Shown: positions 17,824 to 25,473 of the stretch, piece after piece | How positions within the stretch are numbered: position 1 is the first letter of the stretch | How the letters are laid out: every line of letters begins with the position of its first letter | Source: CAZFQG01 sp964520785 | GTDB lineage: Bacteria; Planctomycetota; Planctomycetia; Pirellulales; Thermoguttaceae | Direction: 5' to 3' | Assembly (NCBI GenBank): GCA_964520785.1 | Contig: CAZFQG010000029.1 | Location: 1-41,940 of the forward strand | Length of the DNA: 41,940 bases | Program-made: the position numbers and the translations under genes | Notes under the pieces: generated by a model | Seen by the model: only the letters and a program-made list of their open reading frames with translations | Databases searched by the model: none | Told to the model about the DNA's origin: nothing

Positions 17824-18231
17824 TTACGCCAGAATCCGCAACGTCTGCTGCTGCAAATCCTTGGCGATCTCGAACGCGCCGATGTTCGCTTCGTATGACC
17901 GCGCGGTCTCCATCGCGTCGACCATTTCAAACATCATGTTCACGTTCGGATACGCGACGTAACCCTCGGCGTTCGCGTCCGGGTGGTTGGGTTCGTAGCG
18001 CAACAGGGGTTCCGACGCGTCCATTTCGACCGAGTCGACCCGGACTCCGGCCGCGCCGTCGGTGCCGATCCCCTCATCCGTCTTGAAAACGACGAACCGC
18101 CGACGGTAGGGATCGACCTCTCCGGCCGCGTTCCGCGTCGTGTCGATATTCGCCAGATTGTTGGAAACCGCCAGCATTCGCTGCCGTTGCGCCACCATCC
18201 CGCTCGTACTAATATCCAGTGCCGATAACAT
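17824..18231 (-). CDS. flgC: Flagellar basal-body rod protein FlgC
   Basis: A 135-residue rod protein. The N-terminus has the rod signature (LDISTSGMVAQRQRMLAVSNNLANIDT), and the C-terminus keeps the FlgC-specific motif GYVAYPNVNMMFEMVDAMETARSYEANI (given in parts: residues about 91-118), ending in the coiled D0 helix that packs with other axial proteins. FlgC forms part of the proximal rod. The gene follows flgB by 57 bases and belongs to the sigma-54-driven operon. Confidence 0.96.
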   Translation of the reverse strand: MLSALDISTSGMVAQRQRMLAVSNNLANIDTTRNAAGEVDPYRRRFVVFKTDEGIGTDGAAGVRVDSVEMDASEPLLRYEPNHPDANAEGYVAYPNVNMMFEMVDAMETARSYEANIGAFEIAKDLQQQTLRILA

Positions 18232-18288
18232 GATTTCCTCGATTCTTCCCTTGTGCCCTATTCCCTATGCTTCGTATCTTCGGATTCG

Positions 18289-18678
18289 TCACGCCTCCCC
18301 CCGAATCGCCGCTTGCAGCAGCCGCATCTGACTGATCATGATCGTCAGGGCCGTGTTGTGCTGAATCTGATTCTTCACCATTTCCGAAACCTGCTGTTCG
18401 GGACTTACGTTGCACTCGTCGTGTCGCGTCAGCAGCCGGCTGTTTTTCGCGACATGCGCTACCGGATCGGCGCCGCGCGCCGGTCCGGGCACCTCGCGGG
18501 ATTCGATGGCCGACTTCAAACGGTTCTGGAAGTCATGCACCGACAGCTCGCGGGTCTTGTAGCCCGGCGTATCGACGTTGGCGATATTCCCCGCCAGCAC
18601 GTTTTGACGTGCCTGGGAAAAGTTGACGACCTGCTCCAGGACGGGGATCGACGTCGAGTCGAATAGGCTGGAATACAT
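18289..18678 (-). CDS. flgB: Flagellar basal-body rod protein FlgB
   Basis: A 129-residue proximal-rod protein, first gene of the long flagellar operon. It starts MYSSLFDSTSIPVLEQVVNF and has the characteristic ARQNVLAGNIANVDTPGYK motif (residues about 24-42); the C-terminal helix includes QIQHNTALTIMISQMRLLQAAI. The start lies about 22 bases downstream of the transcription start predicted from a near-perfect sigma-54 promoter. There is only a weak ribosome-binding site (GGAA), so initiation may rely on the short leader. FlgB polymerises after FliE and before FlgC. Confidence 0.96.
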   Translation of the reverse strand: MYSSLFDSTSIPVLEQVVNFSQARQNVLAGNIANVDTPGYKTRELSVHDFQNRLKSAIESREVPGPARGADPVAHVAKNSRLLTRHDECNVSPEQQVSEMVKNQIQHNTALTIMISQMRLLQAAIRGEA

Positions 18679-18711
18679 GGTTCTGGGTTCCGGAAAATCG
18701 CCTACGATTTG

Positions 18712-18727
18712 AGCAATTCACATGCCG
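18712..18727 (-). promoter_or_regulatory. Sigma-54 (-24/-12) promoter of the flagellar operon
   Basis: Read on the minus strand this is CGGCATGTGAATTGCT, which matches the sigma-54 consensus TGGCACG-N4-TTGCW at 9 of its 11 fixed positions plus W, and has the obligatory GG and GC exactly ten bases apart. The predicted transcription start is near 18700, about 22 bases before the flgB ATG. The gene block immediately upstream encodes a kinase and a sigma-54 activator with the GAFTGA motif, which makes a functional promoter very likely. Confidence 0.85.
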
Positions 18728-18752
18728 CCGGCGTCTCGGTTCGGGTGATCCG

Positions 18753-18780
18753 AGAATTCTTCGAAGAATTGCTCAGAATT
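18753..18780. promoter_or_regulatory. Palindrome and AGAATT half-sites, candidate activator site
   Basis: A perfect 16-bp palindrome, AATTCTTCGAAGAATT, occupies 18755-18770. AGAATT occurs three times on the plus strand, at 18753, 18765 and 18775. The palindrome centre is about 43 bp upstream of the sigma-54 promoter centre. This spacing is close for an enhancer but possible for a dimeric Fis-type HTH activator. The role is inferred from position and symmetry only. Confidence 0.5.
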
Positions 18781-18821
18781 TTTTCTAAAGTTCCTCGGGT
18801 GTCCAATTCGCTTGGTTCGAA

Positions 18822-18859
18822 CGGCGGATTCTGCCGGTTTGGTGTGGCGAAATCCGCCG
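18822..18859 (-). terminator. Inverted repeat between the regulator gene and flgB
   Basis: Nine-base perfect arms (CGGCGGATT / AATCCGCCG) enclose a 20-base loop. It lies 154 bases past the stop codon of the sigma-54 activator gene and 95 bases upstream of the flgB promoter. No T-run follows on the minus strand, so it may be a factor-assisted terminator or a regulatory hairpin. The rest of the 334-base gap 18679-19012 contains only the promoter and palindrome listed separately and a short GCCCC/GGGGC hairpin near 18960. Confidence 0.35.
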
Positions 18860-19012
18860 GTTCTTGGCATGAGTCTTCGTTTGCTTCCCCCTGGGGACCT
18901 TGCTTTCTTCTCGTTCGGTTCGTGGCCCCGGGGGCTTACCCGCCGGGCTACCGCGTATCGCCCCCTTCAGGGGCTTGATTCCCAACATTCGCCCCCCGTG
19001 ACTCCATTTCGC

Positions 19013-20404
19013 TTATCCCGCCCTTTTGAACGACGCGCGGGGTTCATAGCCGTATTGCCGGAGCTTCGAACTGAGCGTTCGAACGCCGATTCCCAGTGCC
19101 TCGGCCGTTCTTTGGCGGTGGCCGGCGAAGTGTTCGAGGGTGGCTTCGATCAGGCGGCGCTCGGTTTCCTCGAGGCTCATTCCCACCGCGACGGCGCTGC
19201 TCGCCTTGGGCTCGGCGTTCGCCTCCGCGCCGAGCCATCGGCGGATCGCGTCGGCGCCGATCTCGTCGCCCTCGCCGAGGACGCCCACTCTCGTGATGAA
19301 ATTCTCCAGTTCGCGAATGTTCCCCGGCCAGTCGTGCGATTGCAGGATATCCAGCGCGGACTCGGTGAACGTGAACTCGGGTCTGCCGAGCCGCGCCGCG
19401 GTACGACTCGCGAAATGGGCCGTCAGCTCGGAGATATCCTCCAGCCGCTCGCGCAGGGGGGGAACGTGGATCGGCACGACCGCCAGCCGGTAATACAGAT
19501 CCTGACGGAACCGGCCCGCATCGACCTCCTTCCGCAGATCGCGGTTGGTCGTCGCGACGACGCGGACGTCCACCCGCCGGGTTTCACTCGACCCGACCCT
19601 CTCGAACGATTTTTCCTGCAACACGCGCAGGAGTTTCGCTTGCAAGGAGGGATCGATCTCGGTCACTTCGTCCAGGAGAATGGTTCCCTTGTCGGCCATC
19701 TCGAAGCGGCCGACACGGGAACCCTCGGCTCCGGTGAAAGCGCCTTTCTCGTGTCCGAACAGCTCGCTCTCCATGAGTTGGACGGAAAGCACGGGGCAAT
19801 TCAGGCCGACGAACGGTCCGGCCGCGCGGCGGCTGCCCACGTGAATGGCCTTGGCGACGAGTTCTTTTCCGACGCCGCTCTCTCCCGTAACGAGGACCGT
19901 TTCGCCGGTAGGGGCGACCAGCGCGATCCGCTCGCGGAGCCGCCGCATGGCCGTTCCGGAACCGATCATCGCCGCTTCGGCGCCGGGGGCGATTTCCCCT
20001 ACGAGGAGCCGCCGATGGCAAACCGCCTTCGCCACGAGCCGTTCCAGTCGGTCCGCGTCGAACGGTTTCTCGATGTAGTCGAACGCTCCGCGGCGCATCG
20101 CCTCCACCGCCGTGTCGACCGAGGCATGAGCCGTCACCATGACGATTTGCAGGCCGGTCCGGAGGGGATCGAGTTCGGCGATGAATTCCAGGCCGCTCAT
20201 GCCGGGCATTCTCAAATCGGTTACGATGCAATCGAACGACTCCCGCGTCAGCAGGCGAAGCGCCTCGGCCGCGCTCGAACAGGTCGTCGCGGCGTGGCCC
20301 GCCAACCGGAGGACCTCGGCCATCGACTCCCGCGCGTCGCGGTGGTCGTCCACGATCAACACGCCGCCGGTCTCGTCGCGATTCGAATAGTCGTATCGGC
20401 TCAT
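19013..20404 (-). CDS. Sigma-54-dependent NtrC-family response regulator (FlgR/FleR-like)
   Basis: The ATG at 20404 overlaps the upstream kinase stop by four bases (ATGA), which sets the start; a frame extending to 20815 is antisense-type shadow. The 463-residue protein has three parts. The receiver domain (about 14-130) has phospho-acceptor Asp63 (VTDLRMPG) and Lys113 in the IEKPF motif. The AAA+ domain has Walker A GESGVGK at 174-180, the sigma-54-contacting GAFTGA at 221-226 and Walker B ILLDEV. The C-terminus is a Fis-type helix-turn-helix (about 425-455, RTAEALGIGVRTLSSKL). It should activate the -24/-12 promoter before flgB when phosphorylated by the co-encoded kinase. Confidence 0.92.
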   Translation of the reverse strand: MSRYDYSNRDETGGVLIVDDHRDARESMAEVLRLAGHAATTCSSAAEALRLLTRESFDCIVTDLRMPGMSGLEFIAELDPLRTGLQIVMVTAHASVDTAVEAMRRGAFDYIEKPFDADRLERLVAKAVCHRRLLVGEIAPGAEAAMIGSGTAMRRLRERIALVAPTGETVLVTGESGVGKELVAKAIHVGSRRAAGPFVGLNCPVLSVQLMESELFGHEKGAFTGAEGSRVGRFEMADKGTILLDEVTEIDPSLQAKLLRVLQEKSFERVGSSETRRVDVRVVATTNRDLRKEVDAGRFRQDLYYRLAVVPIHVPPLRERLEDISELTAHFASRTAARLGRPEFTFTESALDILQSHDWPGNIRELENFITRVGVLGEGDEIGADAIRRWLGAEANAEPKASSAVAVGMSLEETERRLIEATLEHFAGHRQRTAEALGIGVRTLSSKLRQYGYEPRASFKRAG

Positions 20405-21279
20405 GCTGCTTTCTTCGAAGAAACTCGGGGCAATTCCAGGGTGAAGGTTGCGCCCCCTTGGGGGCCGTTCTTCGCCGTCGCCGTCCCGCCGTGGGCTTCG
20501 GCGATCCTTTCGACGATGGCCAGGCCGAGTCCCGTGCCGCCGCTCTTGCCGGTAACGAACGGCTCGAAAATCCGCCGGTTCTCCTCCGGCACCCCCGGCC
20601 CGCTGTCGGCCACGCTCAGGCGGACGGTCCGCGGAGTCTCTTCCGCGGCCAGTGTCAGCCGGCCGCCTCGAGGCATCGCGTCGACGGCGTTGAGAGTCAA
20701 ATTCAACAGGGCCCGGCGAAGCATCCCGCGGTCGGCGACGACTTCCAAGCCGCCGCAATCGATCACCGCGGCGTCGATTTCCTGGGCGGCGAACTGGGGC
20801 GTCAGCGCATCGCAAACCTCGTGAAGCAGCGACCCCACCGGAAATCCCGACCGCTTCGGGTCGTGCTCCGACGTGAAGTGCAACAGGTCGTGGACCGTCG
20901 CCTCCAGGGCGGTGAACCCGGCCTCGAGTTTGTCGAGGATGCCGACGCTTTGGGCGTCCTCTTGCGTCCGTCGCCGCAGGAGGCTTAAGTACAAGGTGAC
21001 CGGAACCAGGCTGTTTCGGACCTCGTGCGCTACGTGCGACGCCATCCGGCCCAGGTCAGCCAAGCGGTTCTTCCGGGCCAGTTCCTTGTTCTTGGACTCC
21101 AGCTCCTGAGTCAACCGGCAGACTTCCTCGCGCAGCGCGTTGTGCGTCCGTTCCAACTGCACGGTCGCCGTATGCCACGCCGCCAGAACGGTCTGCAGGT
21201 CGCTCGATGCGTCCAGCGTCGCCGGGTCGACGAAGGGCGGTTGCGAATCGTCGTGCGGATTTCTTTGCGGCTGATCCAT
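20401..21279 (-). CDS. Soluble histidine kinase paired with the sigma-54 activator
   Basis: A 292-residue kinase without any membrane segment, so it senses an intracellular signal. A coiled coil (about 38-72) leads to the HisKA domain with phospho-accepting His85 (SHVAHEVRNSLVPV). The ATPase domain shows the N box (NLTLNAVDAM), G1 (DSGPGVP), F box (IFEPFVTGK) and G2 (GGTGLGLAI). The architecture matches FlgS/FleS-type kinases that, with FlgR/FleR, gate flagellar genes in other bacteria. Translational coupling to the regulator gene by the ATGA overlap argues that the two form a pair. It starts 81 bases after the flgN-like stop. Confidence 0.92.
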   Translation of the reverse strand: MDQPQRNPHDDSQPPFVDPATLDASSDLQTVLAAWHTATVQLERTHNALREEVCRLTQELESKNKELARKNRLADLGRMASHVAHEVRNSLVPVTLYLSLLRRRTQEDAQSVGILDKLEAGFTALEATVHDLLHFTSEHDPKRSGFPVGSLLHEVCDALTPQFAAQEIDAAVIDCGGLEVVADRGMLRRALLNLTLNAVDAMPRGGRLTLAAEETPRTVRLSVADSGPGVPEENRRIFEPFVTGKSGGTGLGLAIVERIAEAHGGTATAKNGPQGGATFTLELPRVSSKKAA

Positions 21280-21360
21280 CAGGGAGTTGGAGGTGCTGTT
21301 CGTCGTAAGTTGTCGTTGAAACGCATACGGAGGGGTGAATCCGGGCCGCGGCCAGCGGCC

Positions 21361-21804
21361 CTACCTGGACAGGTCGATTTGGCTCGGCCGCGCCGGGGCG
21401 GCCGCGTAAGCGCCGCGCGCCTTGCCGGCATGGCGGACTTCCTCCAGCCGCAGGGCCGTCTCGTCGCGGCGGCGGCGGAGTTCGTCCTCGCTCTTGTGTT
21501 CTTGAATCATCACGGCATCCAGAAGCCGCTTGCACCGCTCGATGCCGTCGGCGCAGCGGCGGCGGACCTCTTCGTTCCGCCAGCGGCGCGAGTCGGGCTC
21601 CTGGTTTCTAAACGGATCGAGGGCCCGTTCGGTGGTTCCCAGTTCGCGGATTAGACGTTGCTTGTACGCCAGCACGTCGAGGAGTTCGGCGATCTCTCCG
21701 TCTTTCGCCAGCGCGAACTGTTTTTGACCGATCTCCAGCAGCCGCGCAAGGGTGTCTTGCTTTTGATCGATCAGTTCCGCAAGTTGGTCGGTTTCGTAGG
21801 TCAT
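21361..21804 (-). CDS. FlgN-like coiled-coil flagellar protein
   Basis: A 147-residue, all-helical protein. The N-terminal half (LAELIDQKQDTLARLLEIGQ, EIAELLDVLAYKQRLIRELG) shows the long amphipathic helices and the internal KQ-x-L-I-x-E-L pattern of FlgN-type chaperones. The C-terminal half has a charged helix (SEDELRRRRDETALRLEEVR). FlgN chaperones hold hook-filament junction proteins FlgK and FlgL for export. Those genes are not in this window, so the assignment rests on fold, size and its position between a flagellar-region TPR gene and the kinase gene. Sequence conservation in this family is weak. Confidence 0.6.
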   Translation of the reverse strand: MTYETDQLAELIDQKQDTLARLLEIGQKQFALAKDGEIAELLDVLAYKQRLIRELGTTERALDPFRNQEPDSRRWRNEEVRRRCADGIERCKRLLDAVMIQEHKSEDELRRRRDETALRLEEVRHAGKARGAYAAAPARPSQIDLSR

Positions 21805-21847
21805 ATCGGCCGTCTCGGCTTCCCGGTAGAACGCGGAAGGGACCGCG

Positions 21848-24283
21848 TCACGGAATCGTCGCGAAGTAGGGGGGTTGGTTAATCTCCGAGTCGAGGCGAT
21901 TCTCCCATTCGGCCCGGTCGTACAGTGTCGTCGCCTTCAAATCCACGTCGCCCTGCATGCGCCCCAATACGATTTTGGCCTGCTCCAAAACCGCCACCGC
22001 GGACCGGGGCTTGCCCATCCCGCGGTACGCCCTGGACAGTTGTATGTACGCTTCGAGAACCTCCGGGCGGTTTTGATAACGGTTCGTCACCACGGCGTAG
22101 CTTTGCGCGGCGGCCGCGTAGTCGCCCAAGTCGAACTGGACGTCGGCGATGGCGAATAGGGTATTGGCCAGGAGGCTCCGCCGCGACTGGTCGACAAAAC
22201 CGGTCTCCTGGTCCGATGCGAGACGTCCGCGGGTCTCTTCGTACGCGTTCAAGGCGTTCGATAGAGGTTCTCGAACCTGGGGCGTCTTGAATACGTCGAT
22301 CGTTTCCCCCCAGTCGCGACGGAGTGCCGCGACCCGCTCCCGTGACAACGCATGCTCCGCCCGAGCCAGGGCGTAATATCCCTGGGCGGTCTCCGGGGCG
22401 TCCGGATAGCGGTTCACCGCCTCCTTCAGGCGGACGATCGCGTCCTCGATCTTGCCTTGCTGCAAAAGCAGTTCTCCCAGGCGGAATAGGGACTCCCGCC
22501 ATTCGCCACTTTCGGGAGAAAGCAAATCTCCCTCGATGTTCTGGGCGAGCATCCGCTCGGCCTTGTCGTAGTCCCCCGTTTCCAGGTAGCATTCCGAAGC
22601 GACCAGCCGCGCCTGGTAGGCGACGGCGTTCTTTCCGTCGAAGGCGAGGCACTCATCGACCAGGGCGATCGCCTCGTCCGGTTTGCCCAGCGCCAAGAGC
22701 GCCTTCGCCGAAAGGACCAGCGCCTCCGGGCGACCCGTCTTCGTTCGTTGCGACAAGAACTCTTGCGCCATCTTCAGCGATTCTTCGTAATCCCGACCCC
22801 GAAAATAGCTTTCGGCGGAACGCCACACGAGTTCCGGGTATTCCGGGCTTTCGAATTCCAAGGCGGCCAGTTTCGCGAGCAGGACGCCGGCCGTCCTCAT
22901 GCACGTCCGTCCCTTGCGCATCAAGCCGGCGGAGGCCTCCGTCGGGTCCCCTTTCGCCTGGTCGAAAAACGCCTCCCCATGCCGGATCGTGCAGTCGATC
23001 CGCAGCCGGAGCGATTCCTTTTCGCCCAGAATCGGAGCAAACAACCGCGCAATTCGTTCGGCCAGGGGATATTCGCCGGCATCGGCGTAGTGGCCGATGA
23101 GATTGCGCGCCGATTCGACCAGCGAAGCGTGCGCAGCGCCGCGGTTCGCGGAGAACCGCGTCTTCTCGTAATGTTCGACGATCTTCTTGCACGCCGGCAA
23201 TACCAGTTTCGTCTTGCCGAGCTGACATGCCAGATTCGCGCGGCGGAGAGCCGCCGGAAGCGCCTCGGCCGACCGGGAGAACGTGTCCTCCGTCCGCTCG
23301 AACTGCGCGAGCGCGGCCGCGTAGTCTCCCATCGCCTCCAAACACAGTCCGATGTAATACGCGGCCTCGCTGGCGTCATCACCGTCGGCGTCGAAGGCCT
23401 GCGCATCTCGAAACAGGGCGATCGCCTTCTCGAAACGCGCCTTCGCCGAATCGGCGTCCGACGCTTGGGCGCGCTTTCCCTCTTCCATGAGAAGCCGGCC
23501 TTGAATGATCCGCGCCTTCGTTTGAAGCGGCGCGTCCTTATCGATCCGGGCCAATGTTTCCGCGGCCTCTTCCAGTCGACCCATCCCCAAGAGAATCTCC
23601 GCGCGTTGCAAAAGACCCTTCGTCGTCTCCAAGCGCGAAAGGGAACCGCTTTCAAGGAACTTCTCGTTCTCTTGGAACGCCTTTTCCAACTCCGGCGGAT
23701 CGTCCTTCATGTAGGCCGCCGCCAACAACCGGCGGATTTCCTGACCCCGCCGCCTCGGCTGCTTCAATTCCGCCGCCCTGCGAAGATTCAGCCGCGCAGC
23801 CGGATACTGTCCGCACGCGAAAAGGCTTTCCCCCAAAAGGAACCATCCCTCCGCGGCCCGCCCCTCCGGCCATCCGTAATCGGCCGCCTCTTCCAGAAGA
23901 CGAGAAGCCGCCAGATAGCGATAAGCCGCTTCCGGGCCGATGCTCCGTTCCGCCTGGCGGTACGTCGTAACGCCGAGCACGTAGGCGACCTTCGCCAGAT
24001 CCGCCCGGCTCCAATCGGCGAGCGATTTGTATTGCGAGGCGATTCGCGCCGCCGTCGCGTCCTCCCCGGTGTCCAAAGCCGCCAACGCCGCGTCGAGGTC
24101 CCGGGGCCGGCTCGATACCGACGCGTTCCAGACGAACCAAAGCGCCGTCAAGCCGCCGGTCGTGCAGACGATCCCCAACGCGATCGCTATCGCCAAGAGA
24201 CGATAACGCTGGAAAAGGCTGGGCAGGGGCGCGGAATCGTCCCGAGACCCGTCGTCGGGGTTCATTTGCTGCAAGGATGCCAT
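21848..24283 (-). CDS. Membrane-anchored TPR-repeat protein
   Basis: An 811-residue protein with a short cytoplasmic N-terminus, one membrane helix (about 30-53, LLAIAIALGIVCTTGGLTAL) and then helical repeats to the end. Many repeats show TPR spacing, for example AAYYIGLCLEAMGDYAAALAQF, YQARLVASECYLETGDYDKAERML and ADVQFDLGDYAAAAQSYAVV. The repeat domain would be periplasmic or extracytoplasmic. It is the first gene of the run leading into the flgN-like, kinase and regulator genes and has its own sigma-70-type promoter candidate. No catalytic domain is visible; it probably acts as a scaffold. A flagellar or envelope role is inferred from context only. An alternative start lies six codons further in. 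Confidence 0.75.
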   Translation of the reverse strand: MASLQQMNPDDGSRDDSAPLPSLFQRYRLLAIAIALGIVCTTGGLTALWFVWNASVSSRPRDLDAALAALDTGEDATAARIASQYKSLADWSRADLAKVAYVLGVTTYRQAERSIGPEAAYRYLAASRLLEEAADYGWPEGRAAEGWFLLGESLFACGQYPAARLNLRRAAELKQPRRRGQEIRRLLAAAYMKDDPPELEKAFQENEKFLESGSLSRLETTKGLLQRAEILLGMGRLEEAAETLARIDKDAPLQTKARIIQGRLLMEEGKRAQASDADSAKARFEKAIALFRDAQAFDADGDDASEAAYYIGLCLEAMGDYAAALAQFERTEDTFSRSAEALPAALRRANLACQLGKTKLVLPACKKIVEHYEKTRFSANRGAAHASLVESARNLIGHYADAGEYPLAERIARLFAPILGEKESLRLRIDCTIRHGEAFFDQAKGDPTEASAGLMRKGRTCMRTAGVLLAKLAALEFESPEYPELVWRSAESYFRGRDYEESLKMAQEFLSQRTKTGRPEALVLSAKALLALGKPDEAIALVDECLAFDGKNAVAYQARLVASECYLETGDYDKAERMLAQNIEGDLLSPESGEWRESLFRLGELLLQQGKIEDAIVRLKEAVNRYPDAPETAQGYYALARAEHALSRERVAALRRDWGETIDVFKTPQVREPLSNALNAYEETRGRLASDQETGFVDQSRRSLLANTLFAIADVQFDLGDYAAAAQSYAVVTNRYQNRPEVLEAYIQLSRAYRGMGKPRSAVAVLEQAKIVLGRMQGDVDLKATTLYDRAEWENRLDSEINQPPYFATIP

Positions 24284-24326
24284 TGAAAACGGCGAGATAA
24301 GGTGATTCGAAAGGAAAAGTGCGGCT

Positions 24327-24355
24327 TAAATACCCGAAAACGCATCGGGTGTCAA
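24327..24355 (-). promoter_or_regulatory. Sigma-70-type promoter before the TPR/flgN/kinase/regulator run
   Basis: On the minus strand TTGACA (24350-24355) is followed after exactly 17 bases by TATTTA (24327-24332), about 40 bases before the TPR gene start. The -35 box is perfect and the -10 box is poor (3 of 6). A small CCCGA/TCGGG inverted repeat lies between the boxes. Confidence 0.5.
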
Positions 24356-24371
24356 TGCGGGTTGCGGCCAA

Positions 24372-25148
24372 TCAGAGCGACTTGGCGATGTCGGCCGACG
24401 CACTAATCTCCTCGATGATCCACCGGTCGAGATCGCGCAGCATCTGCGGCGTGACCTCTTGCCCGCAAGGATAAAGTCGCAACGTCACTTGGAATCCGGC
24501 GGCGTGCAAAAGGCTGAGATTATCACAAGCCTGAGATTCTGAGTAAAATGGGCTGTGCTTGCCGATGCCGAGAAAGACGGAAAGATTTCGCGCATCCATG
24601 AATTGCCGTAGCGGGGCATCCCCCTCGGGAAGCGGACCGCCCAGAGAGATCGAGCCGGCGAACCGGTTCGGCTGGTTGAGGGCAATCCGAAATGCCATGG
24701 TCCCTCCGGTGCCAAACCCGGCAAGAAATATCCGAGTTGGCGAAATGTGGAACTTGCGCGAGACGGTACTGACGCAGTCCAAGACGGCCGATTCGGCCGC
24801 CTGCCACCCGTCACGCGTTTGCGGCCAAGTCAAATCGGAGGCACGAAAACCCGACGTCGACTCCTGCTCCTCTTCGCCCATGACCAGTCCGCGCGGGGCG
24901 ACGGCGACATAGTTTCGGACGCTGATCGACGGCATGATTCGCAACAATTGCCGTTCATCATCCTTCGGGCCATGAAGCCACACGAGGAGCGGATACGCGT
25001 AGTTCGGCTCGTAGTGAAGGGGCGCGAAGACACAGTGGGGCCAATCCGAGGAGGTCTCATGCGTGAAAACCGCTTCATCAAGCGTGAACAGTTGCTGCTG
25101 GGTTTTGTGGCGCTGTTCGGCACGGCTCGACGTGGTGGCGCGGTTCAT
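24372..25148 (-). CDS. Alpha/beta-hydrolase-fold protein lacking the catalytic triad
   Basis: The start at 25148 (MNRATTSSRAEQ) gives 258 residues. The fold resembles phospholipase/carboxylesterase and PHB-depolymerase-type esterases: YPLLVWLHGPKDDERQLLR with the oxyanion-hole HG, NYVAVAPRG, then the elbow strand FLAGFGTGGTMAFRIAL. The nucleophile position of the elbow is Gly146 (GFGTGG, usually GFSQGG). The usual acid Asp aligns near Lys197, and the catalytic His is Gln230 (GQE instead of GHE). All three triad residues therefore appear to be missing. An upstream in-frame ATG at 25310 would add a hydrophobic anchor (MGQVAKVGIALLGVALFAF). It lies between mdh and the TPR gene, all on the same strand. 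Confidence 0.8.
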   Translation of the reverse strand: MNRATTSSRAEQRHKTQQQLFTLDEAVFTHETSSDWPHCVFAPLHYEPNYAYPLLVWLHGPKDDERQLLRIMPSISVRNYVAVAPRGLVMGEEEQESTSGFRASDLTWPQTRDGWQAAESAVLDCVSTVSRKFHISPTRIFLAGFGTGGTMAFRIALNQPNRFAGSISLGGPLPEGDAPLRQFMDARNLSVFLGIGKHSPFYSESQACDNLSLLHAAGFQVTLRLYPCGQEVTPQMLRDLDRWIIEEISASADIAKSL

Positions 25149-25473
25149 GGAGTATCCCCGGCGTATATGTTGATGGTAGATTGGCGGACCTGGTTCGTGC
25201 GCGGCATCCCTCCGGGAATGCCGCGAAATTCGTGGCCGGCGCGGTAGACGAGAAAACGCGAACAGGGCCACACCTAGCAGGGCAATTCCTACCTTAGCGA
25301 CTTGCCCCATCCGTGTCAAGTTGAGCCGGAACCCGCAAATCGACCCCCTGTCGAGACCGCATCGCCAATCGCGCGCCGGCGCCCTGACGACCCGCCCGAT
25401 CAGGACGAACGCGGCCTGGATCATGCCGTCGCCGAGGAATCAAGCCTAGTCGTCGCGATGCGGAACGGAATTC

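Noticed and set aside
18785..18988. 67-codon minus-strand frame between the regulator and flgB
   Set aside because: There is no ribosome-binding site, the composition is Arg/Lys/Pro-rich, and it overlaps the inverted repeat; no homologue is recognisable by eye.
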